The position numbers and the translations under genes are program-made. A stretch of DNA of 64,000 nt from an uncultured bacterium (GTDB lineage Bacteria; Myxococcota_A; Polyangia; Polyangiales; Houyiibacteriaceae): the NCBI GenBank assembly GCA_938024995.1, contig CALJDU010000011.1, positions 1-64,000 on the forward strand. The letters run 5' to 3'. This document shows, piece after piece, positions 42,806 through 51,153 of this stretch; positions within the stretch are counted from its first letter, which is position 1, and the number at the start of each line of letters is the position of its first letter. The notes beneath the pieces are model-generated. The model saw only the letters and a program-made list of their open reading frames with translations. It was not told the origin of the DNA and made no database searches.

Positions 42806-43813
42806 TTGAAGAAGACGCTCCGGATCGCGACCCGCAAAAGCAAGCTCGCGCTGACCCAGACGCGCTGGTTCGCTGACCGCCTGAAAGAACACAACCCGGG
42901 GCTCGTCGTTGACGAGGTTCACGTCGTGACCAAAGGCGACAAGGTCACGGACAAGCCGCTCGCGGCGATCGGCGGCAAGGGCCTCTTCATCACCGAGGTC
43001 GAGGCCGCGGTGTTTCGCGGGGAAGCGGACATCGCCGTGCACTCGCTCAAAGACGTGCCCGGGGATCGCGAGCTGGCCGAGGGGATGGGGCTGGTCTGTC
43101 TCCCGCCGCGGGTCGATCCACGCGACGTCTTGTTGACGCGCGACGGGATCGAGCTGATGGAGCTCTCGGCCGGCGCGAAGGTCGGCACCACTTCGCTTCG
43201 TCGCGTCGCGCAGCTCTCCGCGCACCGGCCGGACCTGAACTACGAGACCCTTCGCGGGAACGTTGACACTCGCCTCGCGCGGCTCGACGCAGGCGACTTC
43301 GACGCGATCATTTTGGCGGCCGCGGGGCTCTCTCGCTTGGGCCTGCTCGCTTCTCGCGCGCATCAGGTGCTCTCGACGGAGGTCTGTCTCCCCGCGGTCG
43401 GGCAGGGAACGCTGGCGATCGAGGCGCGCCTCGATGACGACGCGACGCTCGCGCTCTTGGCGCCGCTGGACGACGAAGAGACGCGTCGCGCGACGGAGGC
43501 CGAGCGCGCGATGTTGAAGCGCCTCGAGGGGAGCTGTCGGTCGCCGATCGCGGGCTACGCGCGGGAACACAACGGTCGCTTCTCGCTGACCGGGCTGGTC
43601 TCCGACGTGGGCGGGCTGCGCGTCCTGACCGCGACGAGCGAAGAGTACGTTCGCCCGGGCGAGGTCGATTCGGTCTCGCTCGGCGAGAAGGTCGCGGATT
43701 CCCTCATCGCGGCGGGCGCGCGTGAGCTGATGCGCGAAGCGGAAGCGGACGTCATCCGTCGCGAGAAGAAGGGCAACGGACACTCAGGTCACGGCGGGTA
43801 CGGATGGCGCTGA
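42806..43813 (+). CDS. hemC: Hydroxymethylbilane synthase
   Basis: The 335-residue protein has LRIATRKSKLALTQT at the N-terminus, IAVHSLKDVPGD, KVGTTSLRRVAQ and the dipyrromethane cofactor Cys in EGSCRSPIAGYA (about residue 243). It joins four porphobilinogens. A TTG start at 42806 is chosen: GAGGA lies seven bases upstream and the protein begins exactly at the conserved LKKTLRIATRKS; an ATG 11 codons earlier lacks a ribosome binding site. It ends in a Gly/His-rich tail. Confidence 0.95.
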   Translation: MKKTLRIATRKSKLALTQTRWFADRLKEHNPGLVVDEVHVVTKGDKVTDKPLAAIGGKGLFITEVEAAVFRGEADIAVHSLKDVPGDRELAEGMGLVCLPPRVDPRDVLLTRDGIELMELSAGAKVGTTSLRRVAQLSAHRPDLNYETLRGNVDTRLARLDAGDFDAIILAAAGLSRLGLLASRAHQVLSTEVCLPAVGQGTLAIEARLDDDATLALLAPLDDEETRRATEAERAMLKRLEGSCRSPIAGYAREHNGRFSLTGLVSDVGGLRVLTATSEEYVRPGEVDSVSLGEKVADSLIAAGARELMREAEADVIRREKKGNGHSGHGGYGWR

Positions 43814-43839
43814 TCCCAACGCTCCGAACCGCTCGCTCG

Positions 43840-43869
43840 TTTGGAGGGAGGGTCGGACAGACCCTCCAA
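43840..43869. repeat. Hairpin repeat (GGAGGG family), copy 1
   Basis: Arms GGAGGGTC and GACCCTCC pair perfectly around loop GGACA; extended TTT/AAA ends follow. It lies 26 bases after hemC and just before the hflX GTG. The copy at 48345 has the same loop and length, with a T-A pair changed to G-C. Confidence 0.75.
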
Positions 43870-43877
43870 AAAACAAA

Positions 43878-45506
43878 GTGAAGATCTCGGGCAACACCCA
43901 GGGCCTGAGCCCCTCCGACTCCAAGGCGCTCGAGCGGATCTTTCGGCGCCGCGTTCCGTTCGACAAGCTGCTGACGCCGGAGCTGACGCGTTCGCTGGTC
44001 GATGTGTCTCACTCGACGGGTCGCCAGGTGGGCGTATTGGTGGATCGCACCGGCGAGGTGCACCACGTGATCGTCGGAGACGCGACGAAGCTGATGCTGC
44101 CGGACGTCGGTCGTCTGCGAGCGGCTCCCGGACGTCTCCGCGGCATCCGGTTGATTCACACCCACCTCAACAACGAGCCCCTCACCCGCGATGACCTCGT
44201 CGACCTCACGCGGCTGCGTCTGGACATGGTCGCCGCGATTTGTCTGCACCCGGGAGAGGCGCGTCCGTCATGGGTCTACTACGGCCACAACGTTCCTGAG
44301 GGGCCGGATGGAGGTGAGCCGTACCGAACGTTTGGTCCGATCAGCTATCACCGTCTCGACGCCAACCCGCGGGAGATCATCACCGCGCTTGAGGCGGAGT
44401 TCGCGCGGGCGAAGAAGGCCCGTCCGACTCTGGCTCCAGAAGGTCGCGCGATCCTGGTTCACGTCTGCGACAAGAAGCACTCGCTGAACGCGCGTGACTC
44501 GCTCGCGGAGCTGAAAGAGCTCGCGCGCACGGCGGGCGTCGAGGTGATGGACACCATTTTACAGATCCGTGATCGCGTGGACCCGAAGTACGCGCTGGGT
44601 CGCGGCAAGCTCGACGAGGTCGTCATCCGCGCGATGCAGCTCGATGTGGAGGTGCTCGTCTTTGATCGCAACCTGACGCCTACGCAGGCCGCGGCGATCG
44701 CGCGTAACACGGACCTCAAGGTGATCGATCGAACGCAGCTCATCCTGGACATCTTCGCGCAGCGCGCGCAGACCAACGACGGCAAGCTCCAGGTCGAGCT
44801 CGCGCAGATGAAGTACCTGCTCCCGCGCCTCGGTCAGAAGGACGACGGCTTGAGCCGCTTGACCGGCGGCATCGGTGGGCGCGGTCCAGGAGAGACGAAG
44901 CTCGAGATCGGTCGGCGCCGCGCGCGGGACCGGATCAACCGTCTCAACAAGCAGCTGAAGAAGCTGGGGAAGCAACGCGAGCTGCGGCGCAGCCGGCGCG
45001 AGAAGATGGGGACCAAAGTCGTCGCGATCGTCGGCTACACCAACGCGGGCAAGAGCACGCTATTGAACGCGCTGACCGGGAGCTCGGTGGTCGCCGAAGA
45101 CAAGCTCTTCGCGACGCTCGATCCGCGGACGCGAAAAATGGAGTTTCGTTCGGGTCGCACCGCGGTGGTCACTGACACGGTGGGGTTCATTCGCGACCTC
45201 CCGAAGGATCTCTTCGCGGCGTTCCGGGCGACCTTCGAAGAAGCCGCCGGCGCCGACCTCTTGCTGCACGTGGTCGACGCGGCCGACCCGCGGAACGACG
45301 AACACCTGAAGACCACAGAAGCGTTGTTGGTGGAGCTGGGTCTCGAACGCGTGCCGCGGTTGCTCGTGTTCAACAAGGCCGACGAGCTGGACCCACGCGT
45401 CGCGGCGGTGATGGCGCACAAAGAAGAAGGCGTCGCGATCAGCGCGCTCGCGCCAAAGACGTTGATGCCGCTCGAGTCACGAGTGGAGCGGATGCTCTTC
45501 ACCTAA
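43878..45506 (+). CDS. hflX: HflX-family ribosome-associated GTPase, long form
   Basis: The 542-residue protein has an extended N-terminal domain (residues 1-180), the HflX subdomain with [18 protein letters not shown] and [18 protein letters not shown], and the GTPase G1 [16 protein letters not shown] (about residue 385), then [10 protein letters not shown] and FNKADELD. Standard HflX is about 430 residues; the longer N-terminal form is found in several phyla. It rescues or splits stalled ribosomes. Start GTG at 43878 follows a repeat hairpin that could affect translation. Confidence 0.94.
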   Translation: MKISGNTQGLSPSDSKALERIFRRRVPFDKLLTPELTRSLVDVSHSTGRQVGVLVDRTGEVHHVIVGDATKLMLPDVGRLRAAPGRLRGIRLIHTHLNNEPLTRDDLVDLTRLRLDMVAAICLHPGEARPSWVYYGHNVPEGPDGGEPYRTFGPISYHRLDANPREIITALEAEFARAKKARPTLAPEGRAILVHVCDKKHSLNARDSLAELKELARTAGVEVMDTILQIRDRVDPKYALGRGKLDEVVIRAMQLDVEVLVFDRNLTPTQAAAIARNTDLKVIDRTQLILDIFAQRAQTNDGKLQVELAQMKYLLPRLGQKDDGLSRLTGGIGGRGPGETKLEIGRRRARDRINRLNKQLKKLGKQRELRRSRREKMGTKVVAIVGYTNAGKSTLLNALTGSSVVAEDKLFATLDPRTRKMEFRSGRTAVVTDTVGFIRDLPKDLFAAFRATFEEAAGADLLLHVVDAADPRNDEHLKTTEALLVELGLERVPRLLVFNKADELDPRVAAVMAHKEEGVAISALAPKTLMPLESRVERMLFT

Positions 45507-45805
45507 ACGCGCGACCGCCAGAACGCGGCCGCGATGGCAATCGTACTTTTTCTAGCCTCGACGAGTGGGCACTTACGAAGCTGTCTCGGATCACGAAGCG
45601 AGGTTCTCCAAGCGTGATGAGAGATCCGTCAGGTCACTGTTGAACGGTTAATCGCGGGTCACCCAATCTGTGACGCCAATGTTGGGTGCGACGGCCGAGG
45701 CACCGATTGGTAACGTTTTGTATGCACGCCGTTTGGAACCGGCAGGGGAGGGTGCTCCGGGTCTCGCCTTCTCTTGCGCGATCAGTCTCGATCTCGGGAG
45801 ACATG
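45507..45805 (+). other. 299-base gap between hflX and the PAS kinase
   Basis: No convincing ORF or RNA gene is seen. It should hold the hflX terminator and the kinase promoter, but no clear -35/-10 pair or T-run hairpin can be defended. Codons just upstream of the kinase ATG are open in frame but look non-coding. Confidence 0.5.
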
Positions 45806-47023
45806 ATGATCGACAACCTCAACGTCCCCGATACGTATTGGTGGGACGCGGTGGGCACGAGTCCGGGCACCTACCATCGAACGTACGAGCGCATCGGGGA
45901 GGTCTCCAGCGCGTTGCCCGCCCCGTTCACGTCGGACATCCCGATCATGATGCACTCGATCAATCCGGTTGGGCAGCTGCTGACGGTCACGCAAGCATGG
46001 CTCGACCGTTTGGGCTTCACACGTTCCGAAGTGATCGGTCGACCCTCCACGGACTTTCTCTCGCTCGACTCCCGGCGCTATGCCGGAGACGTGCTCGCGC
46101 GCTTTTGGGAGACGGGAACCGTCGCGAACGTTCCCTACAAGTTCGTGCACAAGGACGGGACGCTGCTCCCGACGCGTCTAAGCGCGAATCTCGAGCGGCT
46201 CCCGTGTGGGCGTCCCCGTCGCTCGCTCGCGGTTCTGCGCGAGCCTGATCGCGAGGCGCACATCGCGCAATATCAAGTCGGCCCGGTGCTCGGGGTCGGT
46301 GGGATGAGTCGGGTGTTCGCGGGTCGCGATCCACTCGGCGAGGCGGTGGTTCTTAAAGTGGTCCCGACCGAAGGGTTCGCGACGCGCGCGCGGCGAGAAG
46401 CGGACGCGCTCGAGAGGGTCCAGCATCCCGCCATCCCGAAGCTCATCGAGGTGGTCGACCTCAAGGAGCAGCTCGTGTTGGTGCTCCAGCGGATTGATGG
46501 GGTCTCCGCCTTTGCCCGTCGCGGTGAGTTGTCCGTCGCGCGTGTTCAGCGGCTCGGGCGAGATGTCGCGAGCGCGCTCATCGCGGTTCACGACGCCTCG
46601 CTGCTCCATCGCGATGTGAAGCCCGCGAACATCATGATCGAGCGCGCCGGTGAACCCGAGCTCACCTACCTGATCGACTTCGGGCTCGCGCTCGTTCAAG
46701 AAGAGACGCGGTTGACGCGCCCGGGTCGTTTCGTTGGCTCGCCCGCGTACGCGTCGCCGGAGCAGTACGCGAGCAACGAGGCGAGCGCGGCGTCGGACGT
46801 CTACGCGCTCGGCGCTTCGATGTACGAGTTGCTCGCGGGAGATGTTCCGTTCCCGCAGAAAAACGAGCTCGCGTTCGCGCTCAACCCGAAGCTGCCGCCG
46901 ACGCTCCCGAACATCGGGCCCGCGTTGAACGGGCTGCTGGCGTCGATGCTGGCGCCGATCGCGGAGGAACGCGCCACGATGCGCGACGTACGCGCCGCGC
47001 TGGCTGCCCTGACGAAGAGCTGA
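45806..47023 (+). CDS. PAS-domain serine/threonine protein kinase
   Basis: The 405-residue protein has an N-terminal PAS-like domain (about residues 30-140: LTVTQAWLDRLGFTRSEVIG, then RPSTDFLSLDSRR) and a Hanks-type kinase domain: GVGGMSRVFAGRD (about 160), VVLKVVPT (invariant Lys), HRDVKPANIMI (about 267), LIDFGLAL (about 290) and GSPAYASPEQY. There is no TM segment, so it is cytoplasmic. PAS before a kinase suggests a small-ligand or redox/light sensor. GGGAG five bases upstream favours the ATG at 45806 over 45803. Confidence 0.92.
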   Translation: MIDNLNVPDTYWWDAVGTSPGTYHRTYERIGEVSSALPAPFTSDIPIMMHSINPVGQLLTVTQAWLDRLGFTRSEVIGRPSTDFLSLDSRRYAGDVLARFWETGTVANVPYKFVHKDGTLLPTRLSANLERLPCGRPRRSLAVLREPDREAHIAQYQVGPVLGVGGMSRVFAGRDPLGEAVVLKVVPTEGFATRARREADALERVQHPAIPKLIEVVDLKEQLVLVLQRIDGVSAFARRGELSVARVQRLGRDVASALIAVHDASLLHRDVKPANIMIERAGEPELTYLIDFGLALVQEETRLTRPGRFVGSPAYASPEQYASNEASAASDVYALGASMYELLAGDVPFPQKNELAFALNPKLPPTLPNIGPALNGLLASMLAPIAEERATMRDVRAALAALTKS

Positions 47024-47159
47024 ACCGCAGCGAGTACGCACAGCGACCGATGTCGTGAGGAGGTAGACCGGGATCAGGCCGAAGGCCGCAGCGGAGCGGC
47101 GTTTTCAAACTGATTGCTGCTCTAGATGTAGCGTACGCTTTGATCTATCGTCCCGCGCG

Positions 47160-48158
47160 ATGAAGCTGCACCCGCTCTTGTTCGCGCTCCTCGTCTCGTT
47201 TTCATGTCTGGCGCTCGTCGCCTGTGACGACGAGGAAGAAGTGCCCGCTGAGTCCCCGGATCCGGTCGTCGGGATCATGGAGCTCCCGATCTCGCTCCGG
47301 CATCAACCCAACGCGCCCGCGAACGCGATCAAGCTCGAGATCTCTCCGAGTCGTCTGCGGGTCGACGGCACGACGTTGATCGAGCTCGACGCGGGAGACG
47401 TGCCTGAAGCCGAGCTGGCCAATGACCGGATCACGAAGCTGGAGGCGGCCATCACCGCGGCACCGGCTCGCGCGTCCGCGGTGATTCGCGCCCACGCCAA
47501 CACGCCCTACATGACGACCGCGCGCATCATGAACACGTTGAAGGCCGCGAGCATTCGTGAGGTGGCGTTTGAGGTTCGCGCCGGCCCCGGTTCGCAGACT
47601 GGCTTCTTGGTGATCCCACGCTTCGACGTGCGGACCGAGACCGACGACTTCCACACCTTTGAGGGCGCGGGCCAGCGTCAGTGGAACGACTTCACGCAGG
47701 GCTGGGAAGAGGCCTATAACGGGTGTCGCCGCGACCACTACGTCGACTGCTCGTTCAAGCCCGGCAACATCGCCCAGGGCGGCAAGCTGAACATTATCCT
47801 CTTCGCTCGCGGACAAGCCGTGAAGGTGGACCTCGCGCAGTTCGACGCCCCCGAGGTCGAGGCGACGAACGCCCCGCAGCCACAGCTCCTGGACGGCATC
47901 GCACCAGAACCTGCCGCCGAAGAAGAAGAGGCGCCGCCCGCGACGACCGCCGCGTTCACGTGGCGCTTCCTCGCCGCGACCGACGAGCTCTCTCCCGTGA
48001 GCGCGATGATGCGACCGCTCTGTGGCGCGCGCCCCTGTGCCGCGGTCGTGACCGCGGAAGGCCTCACGATGACGATGACGATCGTCTCGTTCATCGGCTC
48101 CGCGTTTCCCAACGGAGCGCAGCCGCCCGAGCTGATGTTCCAGATTCCGCCCCGCTGA
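47160..48158 (+). CDS. Lipoprotein with ExbD/TolR-like periplasmic domain
   Basis: The 332-residue protein has a lipoprotein signal (LFALLVSFSCLALVAC) and an acidic linker, then from about residue 55 to 150 a segment resembling the periplasmic domain of ExbD/TolR: IKLEISPSRLRVDGTTLIEL, ANTPYMTTARIMNTLKAASI, EVAFEVRAGPGS. The usual ExbD TM helix with its Asp is replaced by the lipobox. The rest has paired Cys and an Ala/Glu/Pro linker. It may be an accessory of a Ton/Tol-like energy system or a derived binding protein. It follows a PAS kinase but is not overlapping with it. Confidence 0.75.
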   Translation: MKLHPLLFALLVSFSCLALVACDDEEEVPAESPDPVVGIMELPISLRHQPNAPANAIKLEISPSRLRVDGTTLIELDAGDVPEAELANDRITKLEAAITAAPARASAVIRAHANTPYMTTARIMNTLKAASIREVAFEVRAGPGSQTGFLVIPRFDVRTETDDFHTFEGAGQRQWNDFTQGWEEAYNGCRRDHYVDCSFKPGNIAQGGKLNIILFARGQAVKVDLAQFDAPEVEATNAPQPQLLDGIAPEPAAEEEEAPPATTAAFTWRFLAATDELSPVSAMMRPLCGARPCAAVVTAEGLTMTMTIVSFIGSAFPNGAQPPELMFQIPPR

Positions 48159-48160
48159 TT

Positions 48161-48192
48161 TTTGGAGGGTCTATTCGGACCCTCCCTCCCAA
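48161..48192. repeat. Hairpin repeat (GGAGGG family), inverted copy
   Basis: Arms GGAGGGTC and GACCCTCC (perfect 8 bp) around loop TATTCG lie just after the ExbD-like gene stop, in the opposite orientation to the copies at 43840 and 48345. As a T-flanked hairpin it probably also serves as terminator. Confidence 0.7.
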
Positions 48193-48284
48193 CGAGCAAG
48201 TAGTTGGGAGCCTCTCTCCTACAGGCGCTCAGCCGCGGGTTCCGTTCGCTTCGCTCAGCGGATTCCCTCCAGAGAATATTGGAA

Positions 48285-48327
48285 AGCGACGAAGGAGCGC
48301 AGAGCGGAGCGAACATGGGAGGGAGGC
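48285..48327. repeat. 43-bp interspersed repeat, copy 2
   Basis: Matches 42689-42731 at 38 of 43 positions in the same orientation. It lies in the 239-base gap 48159-48397, which has no ORF and consists mainly of nested inverted repeats. Confidence 0.65.
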
Positions 48328-48344
48328 TCCAAATCATTTACTTA

Positions 48345-48374
48345 TTTGGAGGGAGGGGCGGACAGCCCCTCCAA
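48345..48374. repeat. Hairpin repeat (GGAGGG family), copy 2
   Basis: Arms GGAGGGGC and GCCCCTCC pair around loop GGACA, the same loop as copy 1 at 43840. Compared with copy 1 a T-A pair has become G-C, a compensatory change that keeps the stem. Confidence 0.75.
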
Positions 48375-48397
48375 GAATATCAGCGCGCGCGGACCGC

Positions 48398-48838
48398 TCA
48401 GCGAATCGACTCGAGGTTCGCGCCGGACGGGAGCGAGGTCCGCGCGACCTCTTCCTGTTCCCCCATGACGTCGCCCTCGCCGGTCGCTTGACGGCTCACG
48501 AGCGCGTCGCCTTCACGCGTCACGCTGACGACGGTGAGCTCTCCGGCCCACCAGCAACGCGCGGCGAAGAGCATCGGCGGCTCGACGCTGAGATAGGAAC
48601 AGATCCCGTCGTGCTCGCCCAGATCGGTGGTCTCGGGAGGCCCGTCCTCGCGAATCAACACGAGCTTAATCGCGGACCGCGGCGGGCCGTCATCATCGCT
48701 CGTGAGCTCTTCAATGCGAAGCGAGACCGCGAGACGAACCGCGAGACCGTCATCTGGCGTGACCGGTTCTGGGACGGTCGCGGCTCCGCAGCCAACGAGC
48801 GAGAGGACAAGAGCACAAGAAACGAGGAAGCGAGGCAT
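48398..48838 (-). CDS. Small lipoprotein downstream of DUF3570 gene
   Basis: The 146-residue protein has a signal peptide with lipobox (FLVSCALVLSLVGC) and a mature part of mainly beta-type pattern (AIKLVLIREDG, ELTVVSVTREGDALVSRQ). No family is recognised. ATGA overlap with the upstream DUF3570-type gene makes it the last gene of the DUF4266-DUF3570 operon. It could be an accessory to the outer-membrane barrel. Confidence 0.75.
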   Translation of the reverse strand: MPRFLVSCALVLSLVGCGAATVPEPVTPDDGLAVRLAVSLRIEELTSDDDGPPRSAIKLVLIREDGPPETTDLGEHDGICSYLSVEPPMLFAARCWWAGELTVVSVTREGDALVSRQATGEGDVMGEQEEVARTSLPSGANLESIR

Positions 48839-50025
48839 CAGAACTCGCGAGCGTACCCGATCGAGAAGAGGTCGACATGGAGCCCGGTGCTCCGCGCGTA
48901 TCTCAAGTAGCGAACGTCGACGCTCTCTTCGCCGCGCGCCTCGCCGTTTCCGCTCAACACAAAGCGAAGCCCGATCGAGGCCTGGTGCGCCCGGAACGCC
49001 GAGAGGTCCGAGTCCGCGCTCCGGAAGGCGCCGCGTGTCACGACATCGCTGGGTGCTTCTTGGGTCCAAAAAGAAACCGCGGTTTGGTCATGGAGGCGAT
49101 AGCCCAGCTCGAGCACCACGCGTTCACCGAGCTCCTGGAAAGCGGTCAACGCGAAGGTATGGGCTGTCACGTCAAAGTCGTCTCGATAGAGCCGATAGCT
49201 CCCGCGCAGGGTGGTCCGCGTGATGGGGATGCGTTGCGCGAGGGTGAGGGTCGCGGCGTGACGTAGCCGCGTTCGCGGGAACAGCTCCGCGGCGCGATCG
49301 AAGTTGTCGAGGGGGACCGCGTTCCAGGTCTGCTGGAGCGTCCCGACTTGATACGTCAGCCCATAGGCGAGATAGGCGATGGTCGTTGGGGAGAGGATCT
49401 GCGACGCGCCCAGGTTCGCGTTCACGGTCGCGCGTCGCACGAAGCCGAGGTCGAAGCCGTAGGGCGTGATGGGATCGAAGAAGTCGACCACCAGACCGAA
49501 GCTCGCTCCGATCGTCGCGTTATCTTGGGCGAGGTCGCGGACGTAGGAGATGTTCCCGTGACCCGACTTGAGCGTCTCCTCGATGTGGTAGCCGAGGTTA
49601 AACGTGAGGTGGTCGTTGTCGGTCACGTCGACGAACGTCCGGCCCTCAATGGTGGCGGCTTCGTTGACCCGAGACGCGCTCGACACCGCGTCGAGCGCGT
49701 CGGCCGAGGCGCTGGTCACGATGTCGACCGCGAGGTCTAAGGAGTGACGCACGCGATCGTTTTGCCGAACGCCCAGGCGGCCGAGCGCTTGGAACACGCC
49801 GAGGCGTTCCGAGCCAGCGATGTTGCCCATGAGCGGGAGGGCGTCGACCACGCTGGCGCGAGACTGAAAGCCGAAACCGTGTTGGTTGTAGCCAGAGAGT
49901 CGGACGCGGACCTCGTCGACCTGAGAGGTCGCGATCGCGGGCGCGAGCGTAGACGCCGCGGTGGCGATCGCCACGAGGGTGGTCAGCCGAGCGCGCCGTG
50001 ATCTGAAGCAGAGGCGAGCGCGCAT
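48838..50025 (-). CDS. DUF3570-type outer-membrane beta-barrel protein
   Basis: The 395-residue protein has a signal peptide (LTTLVAIATAASTLAPAIAT), an early acidic VRVRLSGYNQHGFGFQS-type strand and many alternating strands (LTFNLGYHIEETL, RVVLELGYRLHDQTAVSFW), ending with the aromatic C-terminal SIGYAREF expected of Omp85-inserted barrels. It matches the DUF3570 plan, which always follows a small DUF4266 gene, as here. GGGAG eight bases upstream supports the ATG at 50025. Confidence 0.85.
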   Translation of the reverse strand: MRARLCFRSRRARLTTLVAIATAASTLAPAIATSQVDEVRVRLSGYNQHGFGFQSRASVVDALPLMGNIAGSERLGVFQALGRLGVRQNDRVRHSLDLAVDIVTSASADALDAVSSASRVNEAATIEGRTFVDVTDNDHLTFNLGYHIEETLKSGHGNISYVRDLAQDNATIGASFGLVVDFFDPITPYGFDLGFVRRATVNANLGASQILSPTTIAYLAYGLTYQVGTLQQTWNAVPLDNFDRAAELFPRTRLRHAATLTLAQRIPITRTTLRGSYRLYRDDFDVTAHTFALTAFQELGERVVLELGYRLHDQTAVSFWTQEAPSDVVTRGAFRSADSDLSAFRAHQASIGLRFVLSGNGEARGEESVDVRYLRYARSTGLHVDLFSIGYAREF

Positions 50026-50063
50026 CTCACAAGCTCCCGCTGGGGCGCTTCGCGACAGGCGGT

Positions 50064-50294
50064 CTAATTGGAGCACCCACAGCCGCCGCCCGCGGGGCGC
50101 GCGTCACCACCGCTCGCGGCTTCACGAGAGGTGTGGAGCTTCCTATCCGCGGACGTCAGGAGCGGGTCGACCGAGCCGCGCATCGTAGCGTGACCCACAT
50201 GCTCACGTTTGTACGCGGGTACGACGACGCACCCTGCTTGCACGGAAATGATCGCGAGGGCGACGAAAATCCGCAAGAATCGCGCGCGTTTCAT
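50064..50294 (-). CDS. DUF4266-type small lipoprotein
   Basis: The 76-residue protein has a signal with lipobox (IFVALAIISVQAGC), VVVPAYKREHVGHATMRGSV and a Gly/Cys-rich end (GGGCGCSN). VxPxxREhlahptM is the hallmark of DUF4266, and it sits directly before DUF3570 as usual. The GCGC end may bind metal. The two are predicted to act together at the outer membrane. The ATG at 50294 is used because upstream codons lack signal-peptide character. Confidence 0.88.
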   Translation of the reverse strand: MKRARFLRIFVALAIISVQAGCVVVPAYKREHVGHATMRGSVDPLLTSADRKLHTSREAASGGDARPAGGGCGCSN

Positions 50295-50492
50295 ACCTGT
50301 TCTTACCATTCGGCGAGCGATGAATAGAACCTCAATTGGGTCGTCCATTTCCCGCTACCGTTGGCGCGCGCGTTCGCGCTGACTGACAAACGACTTCGCT
50401 CCGGGCCGCTGCTCGCCTCTAGCGAAACTCAAAATGCACGTAACACGTCGCGCAGCCGATCATACTCACGTGCACCAGGGAGATAGACCATC

Positions 50493-51089
50493 ATGAACAC
50501 GACCCGCCGCATCCTCTTTTGCCTCGCCGCCTCTGCCCTCGCGCTCGCGAGCGTCCCGAACATGGCCGCCGCACAATCGCGGGCGTTTGACGTTCAGCGG
50601 GGCCGCGTTTCGTTCGTCTCCGAAGCACCGCTCGAGAACATCAATGGTCGAAGCGGACGCGCGACCGGCAACTTCACGCTCGATCCCGCGAACGTGAGCG
50701 CGACCCGCGGCACGGTGACGGTCCCGGTGGCCTCCCTTCGCACCGGTATCGACCTTCGCGACGAGCACCTCCGGAGCGACACCTGGCTCAACGCCGGCGC
50801 GCACCCGAACTCGACCTTTGAGATCACGGGCGTCAGCGGCGCGGACAGCCTCACCGCGAACGAGGACGCGCGCGTCCGCATCACGGGCAACTTCACCATC
50901 AACGGCGTCTCCCGTCAGGTGACCGCGCGGGCCCGCATCAAGTGGGACGGCGCGGACCGCGTTCGCGTGCGCTGCCGCTTCAAGATCAACCTGAGCGACT
51001 TCAACGTGAGCATCCCCGCGGTGGTCCGCTTGAAGGTCAGCAACGAGATCCGCATCACGGTCGACATTCGCGGAAGCGTCGCTTCCTGA
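50493..51089 (+). CDS. YceI-family exported protein
   Basis: The 198-residue protein has a signal peptide (AASALALASVPNMAAAQ) and the YceI lipocalin-like pattern: VSFVSEAPLENINGRSG, then LDPANVSATRGTVTVPVASL, WLNAGAHPNSTFEITGV, GNFTINGVSRQVT. YceI proteins bind isoprenoid-type ligands in the periplasm. GGGAG about ten bases upstream supports the ATG. Position next to the DUF3570 operon is divergent, so no link is clear. Confidence 0.9.
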   Translation: MNTTRRILFCLAASALALASVPNMAAAQSRAFDVQRGRVSFVSEAPLENINGRSGRATGNFTLDPANVSATRGTVTVPVASLRTGIDLRDEHLRSDTWLNAGAHPNSTFEITGVSGADSLTANEDARVRITGNFTINGVSRQVTARARIKWDGADRVRVRCRFKINLSDFNVSIPAVVRLKVSNEIRITVDIRGSVAS

Positions 51090-51153
51090 ACGCGAGCTGA
51101 ACCCACGTGGAAGAGGGCGCCTTCGGGTGCCCTTCGCTCGTTAAGCGGTCGCC

